A stretch of DNA of 34,240 nt. It comes from Alphaproteobacteria bacterium (lineage in GTDB: Bacteria > Pseudomonadota > Alphaproteobacteria > SMXQ01). Below the pieces are notes generated by a model. The model was not told the DNA's origin. It did no database searches and saw only the letters and a program-made list of their open reading frames with translations. The DNA is taken from the NCBI GenBank assembly GCA_029863585.1, contig JAOTVC010000013.1, positions 1 through 34,240 of the forward strand, in the 5' to 3' direction. Shown here in pieces: positions 33,321 through 34,240 of this stretch; within the stretch, counting starts at the first letter, position 1; every line of letters begins with the position of its first letter. Both the position numbers and the translations under genes were made by a program.

Positions 33321-34240
33321 CTAGAGGTAGCCGCGGGCCAGTTCCTCGGCGATCTGCACGGTGTTGAGCGCCGCCCCCTTGCGCAGATTGTCGGAAACCA
33401 CCCACATCGACAGGCCGAATTCGACGGTGTCGTCGGTGCGGATGCGGCTGACATAGACCGCGTCCTCGCCGGCGCATTCCTCGGGCGTCACGTAGCCCTC
33501 GTCCTCCCGGTGATCGACCACCACGACTCCGGGCGCGGCGCTCAGGGCTTCGCGCGCCTCGTCCTCCGAGAGCGGGCTCTCGAACTCCACATTGACCGCC
33601 TCGCCGTGGCCGATGAAGACCGGCACCCGCACGCAGGTGGCCTGCACCTCGATGGCGGGGTCGAGGATCTTCTTGGTCTCCACCCGCATCTTCCATTCTT
33701 CCTTGGTGGAGCCGTCCTCCATGAAGACGTCGATATGGGGGATCACGTTGAAGGCGATCTGCTTGGTGAAATGCTCTCTCACCACCGGGTCGTTGACGAA
33801 GATTCCCCGGGTCTGGTTGAACAGCTCGTCCATCGCCGCCTTGCCGGCGCCGGACACCGACTGGTAGGTGGCGACCACCACCCGGCGGATCGTCGCGATG
33901 TCGTGCAGCGGCTTGAGCGCCACCACCATCTGGATGGTCGAGCAATTGGGGTTGGCGATGATGTTGCGTTCCCGGCAACCGGCGAGCGCCTCGGGGTTGA
34001 CCTCGGGCACCACCAGGGGGACATCCTCGTCCATGCGGAAGCGGGACGAATTGTCGATGACGATGCAGCCCGCCGCCGCGGCGCGCGGCGCCTGCATGTC
34101 GGCGACCGCCGAACCGGCGGAGAACAGCGCGATGTCGGTGCCTTCGAAATCGTAATGTTCGAGGTTGGCGACCTTGAGGATCTTTTCCTCGCCGAACGAG
34201 ACCTCCTTGCCGATCGACGCCGAGGAGGCGAGCGCCACCA
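33321..34240 (-). CDS. asd: Aspartate-semialdehyde dehydrogenase, C-terminal part
   Basis: The frame enters from the right window edge and ends at TAG (33323-33321), giving about 306 of the usual 340 residues; the N-terminal NADP-binding start is outside. Landmarks are LASSASIGKEVSF, ALFSAGSAVA, the nucleophile Cys in NPNCSTIQM (residue 99 of the visible part), QSVSGAGKAAMDEL, and the catalytic-region RVPVFIGHGEAVNVEFE. It reduces aspartyl phosphate to aspartate semialdehyde for lysine, threonine and methionine synthesis. It belongs to the bacterial beta-ASADH type. Nothing unusual is seen in the visible part. Confidence 0.95.
   Translation of the reverse strand, partial: VALASSASIGKEVSFGEEKILKVANLEHYDFEGTDIALFSAGSAVADMQAPRAAAAGCIVIDNSSRFRMDEDVPLVVPEVNPEALAGCRERNIIANPNCSTIQMVVALKPLHDIATIRRVVVATYQSVSGAGKAAMDELFNQTRGIFVNDPVVREHFTKQIAFNVIPHIDVFMEDGSTKEEWKMRVETKKILDPAIEVQATCVRVPVFIGHGEAVNVEFESPLSEDEAREALSAAPGVVVVDHREDEGYVTPEECAGEDAVYVSRIRTDDTVEFGLSMWVVSDNLRKGAALNTVQIAEELARGYL

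Overview
The window is high-GC DNA with short spacers and alphaproteobacterial-type genes: an sdhCDAB operon of mitochondrial type, Bug/TctC binding proteins, a DUF1348 protein and dispersed GC-rich double palindromes. It suggests a metabolically versatile member of the Rhodospirillales or a related order. This placement rests on gene content and style, not on a 16S or database match.

Layout. (1) 1-2.1 kb: the 3' end of an HglS/DUF1338 2-oxoadipate dioxygenase followed by an ALDH7-type dehydrogenase, which together suggest lysine/2-aminoadipate degradation. (2) 2.1-15.4 kb: a catabolic island. It holds a Rieske oxygenase and a TPP enzyme (minus-strand operon), an HpcH/HpaI aldolase (plus strand), and a minus-strand operon of a molybdenum hydroxylase large subunit, an NMT1/THI5-like binding protein without a signal peptide, and a cupin. 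The aldolase and cupin are separated by a 4.4 kb block carrying a multi-PAS hybrid histidine kinase with a damaged periplasmic sensor. On each side of the block lie direct repeats of aldolase 3' end + spacer + cupin 3' end, the pattern left by single-crossover integration or by segmental duplication. (3) 15.7-20.2 kb: two tandem TctC paralogues, both with an unusual CX3C + poly-lysine C-terminus, and a fused TctA-TctB permease. (4) 20.3-22.0 kb: an EamA transporter and a dienelactone hydrolase. (5) 22.1-25.5 kb: sdhC-D-A-B on the minus strand. (6) 25.5-26.6 kb: a gene-free stretch with an AT-rich block carrying two DnaA-box-like sites, then hairpin-rich GC sequence. (7) 26.6-28.5 kb: a CitE-like lyase and a LysE-type exporter. 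(8) 28.5-32.6 kb: a cyanate/nitrate-type ABC transporter operon ending in cyanase, preceded by a sigma-54 -24/-12 promoter and an upstream TGC-N11-GCA palindrome that fits NtrC. (9) 32.6-34.2 kb: a DUF1348 protein and the 3' part of asd.

How it fits together. The cyanate operon imports and hydrolyses cyanate to ammonia and CO2, probably under nitrogen control. The island pairs oxygenase, hydroxylase, lyase and aldolase activities with carboxylate import by Tct, and could feed C4 or pyruvate-level products into the TCA cycle next door. The substrate of the island cannot be named from sequence alone. No tRNA, rRNA, CRISPR array, transposase or integrase was seen.
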